Shown piece after piece: positions 34,570 to 46,837 of a stretch of DNA of 64,000 nt. The stretch is from Apostichopus japonicus (taxonomy: Eukaryota; Echinodermata; Holothuroidea; Aspidochirotida; Stichopodidae). The notes beneath the pieces were generated by a model. It saw only the letters and a list, made by a program, of their open reading frames with translations. It did not search any database and was not told the DNA's origin. The number at the start of each line of letters is the position of its first letter. Within the stretch, counting starts at the first letter, position 1. The position numbers and the translations under genes are program-made. The stretch is from assembly GCF_037975245.1 (NCBI RefSeq), contig NC_092576.1, forward strand, positions 30,544,611 to 30,608,610, read 5' to 3'.

Positions 34570-36937
34570 AAGTTGAAGCAGTCAGGAGAGAGATCAGAGG
34601 CACAGCTTTTAGCGTGTGCAATCAGCTTTGGTATGATATTTGGCAAAGCAGGACATTTGGCCATCACCCATGCAGAAGTGCAGGCGAATGGTATCACCGC
34701 AGTTCCTACAACCACTAGTTGTTTGGCGGTTGGATTCATGGCAGACTGCACATGTTTTTCCGAGGGGTGTACGAGGTTGGATCAGAGACGTGTTTCAATC
34801 GGTTTGGTACCTGTCGAATCTGAAGTGGGTGGGCATATCTCTCTCTGTAGGGGGCTACCAATTGTTCAGCAAGTGCCATTCTAAACTTTTTGTGACAGTT
34901 ACGTGGGAGATTGACATGCTTCAGCTTCCAAAGAGCAAAGGAATTCACAATTGTCATATATATCAATCGAAAAAATATTTTTGTCGACCAGCGCTTGTAC
35001 CGGCGTTGCAGAGGATTGTACGACAAAACCTGATCGAACACCTCCCATGTGGGTGTTGTAGTCCAAAACCATCTTTGGTTTCAGAACATCTTCCATTTCA
35101 CCACGAGTACCCCTCTTTCTACGAGTAGTCGTTTCCAATATGTTGCCATGAACTGTAGATAAACAAAATACATCTCTCTTGTCCTTCCACCGACAAGCTG
35201 TCATCTTGTGGCTACTGTAGAAAACAGATTGATCTGGCTTGAAGACTTCGACAGATGTTCTCAATCGCATTGGCATATTGAGACGATCCTGGCGAACCGT
35301 TCCAACAGCGAATGTGTCGTGAACGAGCAGGTGAGCTAGTAACTCTGGAGAAGTGTAAAAATTATCAGTGTACAGGTGATGAAATTTACCCAGGTACGCA
35401 TTCATCAGCTCATTCACGACACGGAAGCTCAATCCTTTTTCTCCAGTACCACCTGTGTAAATTTGGAAATTCAAACAATAGTGAACTTGTGCGTCACAGA
35501 GGACCCACAATTTCACCCCTCTCTTTGTGGGCTTGTCCTTCATGTACTGGATGAAGCTGCAACGGGCCTTGGTCCCGAGCATCTGTTCATCCAGACTGAG
35601 ATTCTTACCCGGATGATAGTGCTGAGGGAAAGATATGACTTAGGCATCAAGTAATGGGCGTACTTTGTACAAGTTATCACAGAGCTTTCCATCAGCAGTC
35701 AAGTCAGCCTTAGTGTTATCCGCAACATGCAAATATCTCCTCTGTAGTAACGGGCGACCAGCGCTCTTTACTACCTCCTTCCTTGGCCCTTTCTTGCATC
35801 GCATACAGATTCGTCACCTTGACCAAATTGGTCAAGACTGCTTCGGTGAGAAACAGTCGCAACAAATCTACTTCAGTCACTGCCCTCTGGGCCGCTCCTG
35901 AAAGACCTCTTGGATCCTCCCCTCTCTGGCAAACTGCCCCTTTTCGTTGATGTAAGGCTGTTGAATAAAAGAAAAAATGAATGTATAAATACCAAATATA
36001 TGTATATATGTATGTATATATGTATATATGTATATATAAAACTCAGGTTTACAGTGGGCAGGTTTTCCGGTCCATGGTAGGCTTCCAAAAAAAAAATTTG
36101 GTTAGTAAAGTAACAGAAATATGATTATTCACTGTGTCTTCAGTCAAATTCTCCCACTTCCAGTCCCCGCAGCAGTTGTGACGATCCTCTTCGTCCTCCA
36201 CCAGAAGAGCCATCTTCTGCTGTAGATCAGCTTTCCCAAGAGCGGAGAGGGCAGCTTTACGTTGCTTTACTCGTTCCTTGAAAGCCTTCCGCTCCTGGGC
36301 TGAGATGGTGGGTGGTGGTGTTGATGGTCTCTTCGGTGGAGGTCCTACCACTGGTACACGCTGAGTCGGACAGCCTCTCCTCCGTTTGGTTGGAGGTGCA
36401 CCAGCGGCGACAGGCACAACTGCTGCGGGTGCCTCATCTGGAAGATCCAGAAAGGCCGGAGCCATTTGGGACAGTGTTTCCCTGAAAACAAAAGGAATGT
36501 CAGTTTTGTAAATTGACTTGGCGCAACAACAAAAAAGGCCAATGGTTCCCCCTAATTTGTAAACTCATTTGGTAATATCATAATTATTCCAAGTATTTTC
36601 TTTGTTTACATTCTAGAATTACATACATTTCTATACAATGGCATAAGCCTAGCATTGGTATAACATTAGGCCTAGCCCTATTTTTTGTTCATATGGCCAC
36701 CCCCAACGTTAGGTATAACGTTAGGCCTAGCCTAGCCTTTTATAGTAAACAACGCTATTGACTTACAATTTCTGGATCGTCGAAAAGGACGGAATCTTGG
36801 AAGACTGGTTCGACCTGGTCATCATCATCATCTGCAGTTTCCGTTTCGGACCAGTCTTCCCACATGTCAAGCACCTCTTGTGCACTAAAAGTTTGGTTGG
36901 CGGCTCGCGCCCCACGCCCAGTGCTTGTGGAAGCCAT
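34570..36937 (-). pseudogene. piggyBac transposase (PGBD-like), three exons, broken
   Basis: Exon 1 (36937-36767) has an acidic N-terminus with WEDWSETETADDDDD and ends at a GTAAGT donor. Exon 2 starts at 36481 after TTTTGTTTTCAG and encodes a Pro-rich basic region. Exon 3 starts at about 35957 after TTTATTCAACAG: LVKVTNLYAMQ near 35820, then SLDEQM near 35590 (first catalytic Asp), YTDNFYTSPELL near 35390 (second Asp), and DYNTHMGGV near 35040, where the third Asp should follow. One extra base turns it into R and shifts frame; the other frame resumes with FDQVLSYNPLQRRYKRW. A C-terminal Cys-rich finger (CAVCHESNRQTTSGCRNCG) follows near 34740. There is a stop near 35643. The exon 1/2 phases do not match. 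Not active. Confidence 0.88.
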
Positions 36938-36959
36938 TTTGAAATTATGACGCAGCAGC

Positions 36960-38068
36960 GGCGGTTGCTATCAATTTACAAAGGAATGTGGGGGCGCTAT
37001 GTCATAACTATCAATTACAAAGAAGTGAGCGGCCTAATTATCTAAAATAGGGTAAGAAAAATACGTTCGTAGGTTGAAGCGTTCGGAAACGAGAATTTTT
37101 TCAAAAATGAACGGATTTGGACGATTTTGGTGTCAAATTACAGGAAATTTCAAGGTCATTTGCATTTTTCTCAGAGCTCTCTATAGATATATTCCTGAAA
37201 TGCTCAGAATATGTTCAAAACATGTTAGGGTTCGCGGAATAATGAAAGACACAAGTACAAGTTATTAGGCCTATATGCTTTGTCTTATTTTAAAATATGA
37301 TTAAACTAAATGATTCATTAACAATTAATAGAATGATGCTTTCTTCTTGGCTTTTGTTTCCTGAAAATATGTTAAGGATAACTGAATCCTTAAACATTTA
37401 ATCCCTTGATCAAATATATTAGCTATGAAGGGAAATTTAAGAAAAGGCTTCCATTAACAGGGAAAGACTATATTATTATGGGCATATTCTTTCTTCCTTT
37501 TCTTAAGTGTCGCATTTATCTCGGACAGGTAGACTATATAATTACACCAAATGTTAAATAAGAGAACTCTTCTTTATATACAAAATCGTCCACTGCAACT
37601 TGTTTGTTTCCGAAACGACGGCGTTTGCTGTTTCGTCCGGGTGCCTCATTAATTACCAAACGCTCAGGACAGGATTATCCACGTGCAACTGGGGCACGAT
37701 TACGGGCCTCCGTTTAAACGTTGGGTAAAGAAAATGTTATAAGGTTACAATATTCTTCGTTGTATATGGTACAAAAAATTCAAAGATTTAAAGAAGTCGA
37801 ACGAAATGGACTTCGATATGCAGTCCTTGCAGTTGATCAATGATGGTTTTTATGTTATGTAATCTACGTATCATAACCACCGTGGGCAAATAAATGTCTT
37901 TTGTGAGCTAGAAATCAGGCGTTATCCGGTACCCAAGTGGTGGGGAGGGGGAGGGGGTTCATACCTTCATATTTTTGGTTCAGCTTAACTAACAGCCCAA
38001 GTTGGGGCGTCACTCGGTACGCATTTGAAAGATATGTATCCTTTCCTAACAGTTGGTATCCTTTTTTT
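36960..38068. other. No gene recognised
   Basis: Non-coding AT-rich sequence upstream of the piggyBac gene. TTAGGCCTAG strings occur just inside the gene's first intron (36663-36735). Confidence 0.4.
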
Positions 38069-39301
38069 GGTTCCTTGCTTTAGCAAAAGGAACCTATGCA
38101 GTCAGGTTCGCGTGTGTGTGTGTGCGTCTGTGACACTTGCTTGGGTACGCTCTATCTCAATAAGGGAATGTTGGACTGAGGCCAAACTTGGACTATAGAT
38201 CCGCCATATGGAGAAGGTGTGCCCTATTGTTTCTGGTGCCCACAAAGGCCAGTTATGGTCCAAAAACCGAAAATATTAAAACTGCAATAACTCCCAGTGC
38301 CAATGTGTGACAAGATTGATATTTTGGGACAAGTTGTGAAACTGGTTAGGGGAGCATTTTCAAACTTAACGGTCATGTGTTCCGAGGTCACCAAAGGTCA
38401 ATTAATGATAAAAAACTACTATTTTTGCGATAACTTAAACAAATTGTCCGTTAGGGTTGAGAGTTGCTTCAATGTAATCCAATGGGTGACCCTTGACCTC
38501 AATTTGACCTCTAGTGACCTTTTCGTGTTTTGTGGATTTTTACAGTCAAAGGTACCGTCTGATCATAAATGTCAATGGGTTGACCCCCGTGTGACCTTCG
38601 TGTGCGAAGTTGTATGAGGTCAAAGTTAATTTTCAGACATTTAATGCAATAACTCCCAGTGCCAAGGTGTGACAAAGTTGATTTTTTTGGACAAGTTGCA
38701 AATGGTATAGGGGAATATTTTCAAACCTAATGGTCATGTGATCCAACGTCACGTTAAAAATGTAGTATTTGGGGGGGGGGGAAGGGGCAAAGAAAAAATG
38801 TTTGAATTTTTACAGTCATGCTCTATTTAGGTCTCACCAATCAAAAATGTCAATTGGTTGACCTCCGGGTGACCTTTGTGTGTGAAGTTATGTATACAAG
38901 TTCAAAGTTAATTTGTTGACATTTAATGCAATTAAATCTCAATGCCAAGGTCTGACATGGTTGATATTTTGGGACAAGTTGTGAATGGGGTGGTGGAACA
39001 TTTTCAAACTTTAAGGTCATGTCATCTGAGGTCACCAATGTTATCATATCTGTTGACACGGCTTGTTGGTCTCTTATATTTCTTACATTTTCGACACCAT
39101 ATTTAGATCTCAAAAGTGTCTTTTGATCAAAAATCGGATCACATTTTGTGATCACAAAAGTGTTGGCTATAGTGTTGGTTACTTTATGGGAACATGTAGG
39201 ACCACAATTACTTGGACTATTTGAGCCCAATCTTGCTTGACAATATTATGTGTATTGTCATATACCCCAAGCAAGGAACCACAGTGCCCTTGGGCTCTTG
39301 T
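38069..39301. repeat. GGTTCCTTGC-type repeat element with internal repeats
   Basis: It starts GGTTCCTTGCTTTAGCAAAA and has the inverted end AAGCAAGGAACC at about 39268-39279, followed by the conserved outer string ACAGTGCCCTTGGGCTCTTG. Three internal units begin GCAATAACTCCCAGTGCCAA at 38284, 38648 and (diverged) 38929, each followed by GACAAGTTGYGAA and AAGGTCA-rich sequence. There is a (GT)n tract at 38112 and a G11 run at 38771. No coding potential is convincing. A partial inverted copy lies at 40651-40850. Confidence 0.7.
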
Positions 39302-39308
39302 TTTATGG

Positions 39309-39490
39309 ACCTTTCGGTAAGGAGAACGTCCTTATAGTGAGTCCAGCCTCGTTTTGTATATGTTCAGTCGTTCAGACTCCCAAGTGAATCCTTGCACTAC
39401 GGTACCCTAGCTTGTTCGCCCTCCATGTCAGATTCCTCGGATGACATATAATATGTTGACATCACTGTACTCAGTCTGTCCTTTCTCTCC
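39309..39490 (-). pseudogene. SSEES-motif exon, second copy
   Basis: The minus strand reads MSTYYMSSEESDMEGEQAR, then a stop and frame change, then an LGS and YKDVLL segment. It is a diverged copy of the exon at 6419-6571. On the minus strand it follows directly after composite copy D, which suggests it may be that element's last exon. Confidence 0.45.
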
Positions 39491-39499
39491 TCTGACCAG

Positions 39500-40340
39500 A
39501 ACTCCTAGTCCCATTTAAGGAAAAGTGACCTGACCTTTCATTATTGCATTAAGAATGTTGATGTTGAACTTGACATTAATAACGTCCTCGATTGGTACCA
39601 ATTGAGAATTATCATTAAGATTGTTAATGATTTTCCTTCCTACTTTCTTGAAGTTTAATCCGCGGCCCTCATGATTTCTACCATCTGAACCTACTTTTGC
39701 ATGTGCCATTACGTGTATGAGTGTTTTATTACAAGGGCCTTGGATACATATGATATCAAAACTATCTGCAGTCGGTATGGAATAGTATTCATCCCCGAAT
39801 ATTGAAAGCTAAATGCTGACGGGCTTTTCTAGAACAGCTTTTTATATTTGCATGCTACATGTGTACACAGTAACGATTCTTGAACGCTACTCAACGCTTG
39901 GAATGATCGAATGTTACCCATTCTTTCTTTACTCGTCTTCACCTTTCGCTTACTAAACCCCTGACAAAAAAAGCAATAAAACTCCCGTCTGTATTCCTTC
40001 TATCAGTATCTGTATTCGCTGTCATTTCATGGATCTGTTGAAAGCTCGAATACCGAAAGGTAATTTGCAAACCAATCAGGTTATTAATTAATTAACTCTT
40101 GCCACATGGTACCCTCATCATAGTGCATCTTTGTTGGGTCTTCAAGTGCAAACACACCACATGCAGAGCCGTCAGTCTGCTTGAGTAACATTCATTACGT
40201 TCATAAATAATTCCGATTCCTTGGTTTACACCTCATGAATTCTTCAATATGTCTTTACCTGCATTTAACCATTTCTTTTCGAGAAGTATCTTTCTTTCAT
40301 ATTCAGTAAGTTCATGGAGCTGCTACTCTAACTGCAGAGA
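39500..40340 (-). mobile_element. Composite element, copy D (partial)
   Basis: The minus strand begins with the Ulp1-like Cys block, read QTDGSACGVFALEDPTK near 40140-40190. That is the best preserved version in the window, with Q, the Cys and the following Gly all present. A large deletion follows, then the segment MAHAKVGSDGRNHEGRGLNF (39709) with 64 open codons. Sequence at 39700-39850 matches 62320-62470 of copy C. PHD finger and polymerase are missing. It lies between two opposed GGTTCCTTGC repeats. Confidence 0.6.
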
Positions 40341-40650
40341 GCTCGCGGATGCCGCCTTAAAAATGAGGTTTGCTGGAACAAGGTCACACAAAGATATTCG
40401 CGTCGGTTGGTCGTAGAATCTGTTAACGAATCAGCAGGTCCTGCTTTCACCATATATGGTCATCGGAACTCTTCAGAATGCCTTCGTGAGTTTCCGAATG
40501 CCTGTTACGTAATAGTGCACGGCGTACAAGATCGAAAACAACAACGGCGTCCAAGAAAAGTAGCGAGAGCGCAGTGGGAATTGATAATTTTGAAGATGAC
40601 TTAAGCGATTTCGAAATTTTTTTGCTTGCAGTGGAGGACGTAATAGGCTT

Positions 40651-40850
40651 ATAAAACAAGAGCACAAGGGCACTGTGGTTCCTTGCGTAGGGGTTTATGA
40701 CAATACACATAATATTATCAAGCAAGATTGGGCTCAAATAGTCCAAGTAATTGTGGTCCTACTTCTACCCATAAAGTAACCAACACTTTCGCCAACATTT
40801 TTGTGATCACAAATTGTGATCGGAGTTTTGATCGGAAGGCATATTCAGAT
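40651..40850. repeat. Inverted partial copy of the GGTTCCTTGC repeat
   Basis: AACAAGAGCACAAGGGCACTG then TGGTTCCTTGCG onward is the reverse complement of 39100-39312, with high similarity over about 200 bp including the AGTCCAAGTAATTGTGGTCC string. Together they flank 39313-40650 as a large inverted repeat. Confidence 0.8.
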
Positions 40851-43680
40851 TACAAAGTATTCGTAATTTTGTAATTGCCTGTTTTGTGTCACGCTGTAAC
40901 GCTATGAATTTTTGTTTTCATGATTAATGTATTTGTAACAAATTTCCACATCTAAGATCAAAGACTGATGCCATGGACCATCAGAAAGATATGCTGTAAG
41001 TAACTTCAAAGCACCATTAAAACATGACAGTGTGCCGCTATACATCGACTTGGCATTGACATTTCAATTGTCACGCTGTAACGGTCACGCTGTAACGTTA
41101 CATTGAGTAAGATATTTTGCATATTTAAATTAATTGTCAAAGAATTTTCATAAATAAGAAGATACAATTCATTTGTATATATATCGGGTGCATATCCAGG
41201 TGGGAAGGGCGTTTGGAAAGCCCCCCCCCCTTAAAAGCAGGAAGAAGGAAAATGGGGAAGGCAAACAAATGGGAAAGGAGGAAAAGGAAAGAATGGGGGG
41301 GGGGATGAAAATTGGATAAAGAGGTCAATTATATAATCATTAGGTAATTTAACATGATGGTTGTACATGGTCAACTACATGATCATCATGGTATCAAAGG
41401 GAAATATATAGCGGTCAGTCATATACGGATGGTGCTAATATCTGTACTAAACCATATAGCTTTCTATTACAGGGAAACTGGGCAGACCCCTGGACCCAAG
41501 ACCACCATGCGCAATGCAAAACAGACCGTCTCCTGACGGTCTCTTTAAAAGTCACTGAGAAACGTCCTTTTACTAAAAGCTGTATTCACCACTGAAACTG
41601 ATGGTGTATATTTACGAACCTTATACTTGGGGTAGGAGTGCACTGCCTTCAAAACCACTTTAGACTTCCGTCATTCGAAAGAACTGAAACTTTTACAGCG
41701 TTTTGGAAGAGTTAAAAGTAGTCGCGTACTAAGCTTGGACAGAGGGGAAGTCTGTCCGGTTACATGAGTGGCAACATTTCCATGCCCTATATATAGTACT
41801 GCTGAAGAAAGAACTTGGGAGTTCTTGTTTTAATTTCAATCTGTTCGTTCATAGATCATTGCAATTTAATTCCGAAAGGGTTACATTCAATAGTAAGTCC
41901 TGTTCTGTTATTCTGAGATACACATGCAAGTTTCATTTTTGTCTTCATTCTAGTTTTGATTTTTGTGTATTTTCTCATGAAATTTTCATCATAGAAGACA
42001 AAATATCCAGTTTTATGTGTGAATGGCTGACAATTGATTCTTATATTGACATTTTTTCAACCAAAACCCCATACTATACTGGAATTCAAATCCGTTTGGT
42101 GTTCACATGAACAATGCAAGTATGGTCATTACCATCAATATTTACCTAGTGGCCGTGAAATACCCCAATCAAGAAGTTCATGAGCCTAGTCTTTTATCTT
42201 CTTTATTGATGCACGCTTTCAGGATTTATTTTAACCCCAAACAAGTCTGCATCCACTTCCGTGACAAAATTGTTTTACAGCAAAACTATATATAATTATG
42301 TTTTTTGTAAGTTTCAATTTCGGGCATGAATGCATGGCGATTTTGGACTTCAATATACGTATAAGAACTGAATGCTTAATTTTGCGTTACACTGATGAAA
42401 ACAAAAAAGGCCCACATAATCACTTGTTGTGACACATTTCCTGCAAAATAACAGCTTGTAGCATGCAGGTACATTGATAGTAGAAGTACTGTAGTGTGGT
42501 ACTTCTTAAGCCAGTAGTGTATACCAACAGCTACAGTGACACGTACAGTAGGACTATTAAATAGTCTACTGAGGTTGGTCATGACATTAGCTTTCATTGA
42601 AATATGAAGTAGGAATATCCTGTACAGGCCTGGCAGAAGATCATTAAAACTAATGAGAGTTAATCAGCTGGCAAATAAACAAAACAACTGTAAAAATGAG
42701 AGATATAGAGTAACCAAGGTACTGGTCCCAATATTATTGTCGAGGTAAGTATGCCTCTTTTCAATTAGTGTGTATTTAGAGTGTATCATTTTTTCCACAC
42801 AAAAAGACACAATGAGAAAACATACAGAATTTGTTGCACCATGCATATTCATGAAGATGATCACTCAGAAGATGGGGAAAAGGGTGCTATAGGTTGTAAA
42901 TTGTGGGACCAGGCAGTGGTTCCACAATTGCTATTGCTGTCCCACATTTTTATTACACACTTTTCTTTGTTAATTTTACAACCGATGACATGTCCTCCTA
43001 TATTGCCCCTATCTGAGCATGGTGTCTGGATTAGAAACTGGATCAGATGTCTATTCTCTAGATACATATTAAAGTGTCAACTCCTATTTGCATGATGCAT
43101 GTTGATTGAAATCACGGATCATGGGTATACTTTAATATATTTATGATGGTCAACATTCATCATGTGATCTTAAATGTCTGTAGGCTTTGTACATGTTACC
43201 AAATAAGATTCACTGAGGGTGGCAGATGAGAATCTGTATTACCAGTTAAAGTAAAATTGACAGTCAGACATTGGGCTGGTGGCAGCTGTAAAATATCAGA
43301 GGGATGTTGCCTCTTTGGCCTCATAAAGGAGGATTATAATTTATCATTTTTTTAGAGGGATTATCATTGTTTGGTCAAATTTGTTCATTCGTATTTTGTT
43401 ACACTTGAGTGTTCAGCGTGAAAATATTGCACTATGGGAAGCGAAATTGTGACTTGGATGGTGTCAAATACATTTTCAATGAGATGAGCAACAAACACAA
43501 ATGCGCATGTATGTACCAAGTATGACTTCAATCCAACTTGCTGTTGTTGGGATATTATAGGAAAAATTAAGTTTATTGTTGCTATGCAATAAAGCTCAGC
43601 CCTCTCATATATGTGTATCATATCACCTTTAAATACATGATCATATACTTGCTATCTAGTACCACATAAATACCAATTCT
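40851..43680. other. No gene recognised
   Basis: Contains three copies of GTCACGCTGTAACG (40888, 41070, 41084; the last two in tandem), a C10 run at 41221 and a G10 run at 41295 that may be a short element of about 130 bp. Frames are short. No RNA gene seen. Confidence 0.4.
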
Positions 43681-43692
43681 GATTAATTTTCG

Positions 43693-45445
43693 CGGAGTGC
43701 GGACGTGTTTTCGGCTGCTCTCCACCTTTCGTTGACCACACCTTTATTGTGTTTTTACGTTGGCCCTTCATTAGTTTACAGTTTGTTTTAGTGTAGTTTG
43801 TGTGTTTTGGGTTTGACACCCCTAGCTGTCATGGCGGCTCGCCGTGACAGCAAAATCGTATTGTTGAGTTTTTCGGGGGAGGCTAAGGTCGTCCCCGTAC
43901 AAGTTTTTTCAGTTTTGCGTTCTGTTGGTTTAAAGGTCCCTGGAGAGGTTGACGCGCTTCAGCGTAAACCTCTCCGGGGTATGAATTGTTTTGATGTACG
44001 GTTTACCTCGGAGGCTGCCCGCGTCCGAGGCGTCCATGTGTTGGAGGGAGTTGAGGGACTGAAGGTCACACCGTATGACAGTTCGGTGGGGGTGACAGTC
44101 CTCCATCTCCCTCTGGACATGTCTAAACAGGTTGTTGTGCGGACACTAGGGCGTTTTGGGAAAGTGACCGGCTACGAGGAGCCGGAATTCCTTGAATGTA
44201 AAGGTGTCAAGACCGGGACTAGACGAGTTAGAATCGACCTCAAGTCCGATATCCCCTCTACCTTGTGGGCTAATGGGCACAGGGCCCACATTGCATACCC
44301 GGGCCAGCCTCGCACTTGTTGGAGGTGTGGGCTGGAAGGGCATGAGGCCAGGTTGTGCCCGAACAAGCGGTGTAGCCGCTGTTTACAGGGCATACCCTGG
44401 CCGAGTGTAAAGGGGATATCGTTTGCAACTCGTGTGGGAAAACGGGCCATCTCGCCCGTTTATGCCCAGACCGCTCATACGCCGCGAGAGTGGCTACGGG
44501 CGTGGTTGCAGCGGTCCCTGTCCCGGCCTCTGACACCGTACCACATGATGATCCTGTCATCGCCCCAGTGTCCGACACTAGCGCCCCGATGGAGGCTTTG
44601 TTCCCCCTTTCGTGTCCGACCTCTCCCCTGATCGAACTTACCGAGACTGCCAGCCTGCCCACTCAGGCAGAGCAGGACAAAACGGCGGAGATGGTACTAG
44701 CGGAGTGGCACGCGGCGCATGATGCCGCTTGTACTGGTTCACCGGTAGCTGCGCCCGCTATCGGTGATACTAGTCGGGCCCCGAGTCAACCGGCCCAAGA
44801 GACATTAAGTGGCCCAGATTCTGACTCGCCAATGGAGGACTGTACTACAGCCTTATTAGTTGTGGCTAAGGAGTCCTCCGATTGGTTTGATGAGACAAAA
44901 CAGGCCACTGATCTCATTGACTCGAGTGGCCCTTCCACCCTACCCGCAGCCGATTCCGCTATACCGGACACGATGATCGCTAGTGGACGTCCTGTTCCTG
45001 ACAGGGAGGTCCACTCGATCAAGGTTGACGAGGAGTTAAGAACTCTGCTCCCTCGTAAGAAAAGGGGGAATACTGTTAGGGGCTTGAAAAGACCCGTATT
45101 AGGGACGGCGTACCCCGGATGAATTTTGGAGTTAGTTAGTTGTTATGTGTGGGGTGGGGGGTGCGTGTGGTCCTTACATAATATGGGTTGGAGGTTTTCT
45201 GTTTGTGGTTTGGTGTTGGCTTTTTGGGGCTGGTTTGTGGAGCTTTATTGTTTTGGTGGTTAGCCTTTGGGTCCGTGTCCTTTTCACGTCACGTTAAACG
45301 CTATATTTTATACATTTGTGGGTTAGTGAGAGATTTCTGTTTGTGGGTTTTCAGTTGGGTTTTTGGTGGTTGTTAAACAGACTGGGATTGTTTTTGGTTT
45401 TGTTGACCTTTGGTCCGTGTCCGTTTCTTTGCACGTAAAAAGCAC
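43693..45445 (+). mobile_element. LINE-A, full ends but ORF2 deleted (ORF1-only copy)
   Basis: The most complete LINE-A copy: about 140 bp 5' UTR, ORF1, then a direct jump from the end of ORF1 (GACCCGTATTAGGGAC) to the last codons of ORF2 (GGCGTACCCCGGATG), then the 3' UTR ending GCACGTAAAAAGCAC. AATTTTCG at 43685-43692 is repeated at 45446-45453 as a likely 8 bp target duplication. This means the already deleted 1753 bp unit may itself have been retrotransposed. It resembles the mammalian HAL1 situation, where ORF1-only LINE derivatives are mobilised by a full-length partner. Confidence 0.88.
43831..45122 (+). pseudogene. LINE-A ORF1 protein (RRM-like plus CCHC knuckles), frameshifted
   Basis: An RNA-binding ORF1 protein. 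I choose ATG at 43831 (MAARRDSKIVLLSF) because the longer frame uses TTG. Residues about 85-145 look RRM-like (VTVLHLPLDMSKQ, GRFGKVTGYEE). Knuckle 1 is CWRCGLEGHEARLC at about residue 164; knuckle 2 begins CSRCLQ; knuckle 3 is CNSCGKTGHLARLC. Between knuckles 2 and 3, 4 bases (TTGC) are missing relative to the copy at 47881, shifting the frame near 44388. The rest continues in the frame 44490-45122, an acidic Ser/Thr/Pro-rich tail with AEQDKTAEMVLAEWH. The arrangement is that of L1/Tx1-group ORF1 proteins. It would bind LINE RNA in the cytoplasm. Confidence 0.82.
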
Positions 45446-45453
45446 AATTTTCG

Positions 45454-45959
45454 GTTGCAGAGTAATTGGCATTTCAACTTTTTAATTTGACCCAGTGGCG
45501 CATGTATGTATCTAAGTATTACTTCAATCCAACTTGTCTTGTCGTTGTTCAGTTATGGTGTTGACAAGCTATTTTATTTCAAGCTGATCATACAGCCATT
45601 TGTAGCGCAGGAAGGCAGGCTTAAATACATGACAAAATAATTTACAATTATCTTTGTCTTGATATAGACCTTGGATATTCATATGGTTATGCAGGAACAT
45701 GAGTAGGCTGATGCACTTATTAATGTCAATTTGATAGGACAAGTAAATATTTCAGGAGTATATTGGCAAACAGGTTGTTTTCGAAGGGTTAATGCCCAGC
45801 TCTGATCTCAACTCTGCATCGTAATAGCATATAAGGGCCACATTAGATGGATCGATGGATTTTATTTCATACATTATTGCAGACATTCAATGTAACCGAC
45901 TATGTGTAGAACAACGTGTGATTAATTTGTGAACAAATGTACCATGCTTGCACAGTTTA
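45454..45959. other. No gene recognised
   Basis: Non-coding. The string GCGCATGTATGTA..AAGTAT.ACTTCAATCCAACTTG at 45498 recurs diverged at 43503, so both flanks of the LINE-A copy carry pieces of one older repeat. Confidence 0.4.
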
Positions 45960-46837
45960 TCGGTCCTGCACTTGATCTTAAGTGTTGTGCTATATTCTCT
46001 GATAAATTTATACTGGCAGGAAAGTCAGGTTGATGATACTAAAAAATTTCTCTGGCTTGGATCCTGTGGAAATGGGTGCTAGAATTTGTCATGTGCTTCA
46101 TAAATTTCATGCTTGGTTTTCAGCTTACAAACTTTCTTTAAATGTAGGTAAGACAAAATATGTTGTTTTCAATGAAGGTAGGAATAGAAATATTCTGTCT
46201 AACATACAGATGCATGGTAGTAGTCTAAAACAAGTGTGTTTTACCACTTTTCTAGGGGTAACTATTGATTCTGGTCTGACATGGCGTGATCACACAAATA
46301 TTTCTCGAGGCGTTGGGATTCTTTCCAAATTGAAGCACTACTTACCAAAACATATTCTTCGTTCTTTATATTTTACTTTAATTTATCCTCACCTTATTAT
46401 TGCATTACAGTTTGGTCTGGCACGGCTGCTTATAACATTAAGAAACTTTTTGTACTTCAAAAAAGGGCTATTCGACATATATCTTCTGTCGACTATAACG
46501 ATCATACTAGTAAATTACTTGCCTCACTTAAGCTACTGCAATTACCGGACCTTGTGAAAGTTCATCTTGCTACATTCGCTTATCGCTCTATTAATGGGTA
46601 TAATCCGCCCACATGTAAAAATTTATTCACTGTTAATAAGGAAATCCATGAATATAATACAAGACAGGCTGCTCACATACATAGACTTCTTCCCCATAGT
46701 ATTCTGGGTAAACAGAGTACACGTTAACGGGCGAACACTTGCTGGAATTATCTACTTTAATCATCATGATCATATACAAAATGATTCTCAGTCACCACGT
46801 TCCTTTAAACGTCAATTAAGCGAGGTTTACATAAGAG
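45960..46837 (+). pseudogene. CR1/Jockey-group LINE reverse transcriptase C-terminus
   Basis: AYKLSLNVGKTKYVVFN near 46125 is the reverse transcriptase palm/thumb motif after the catalytic Asp pair. FLGVTIDSGLTWRDH near 46250 is the conserved F-L-G-V-x-x-D block. LPKHILRSLYFTLIYPHLI near 46345 is the thumb helix. A frameshift near 46410 leads to IRHISSVDYNDHTSKLL in another frame, and NTRQAAHIHRLLP near 46660 is the C-terminal N-T-R motif. The 5' part including the catalytic box is absent. It runs directly into a LINE-A piece at 46838. Confidence 0.8.
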
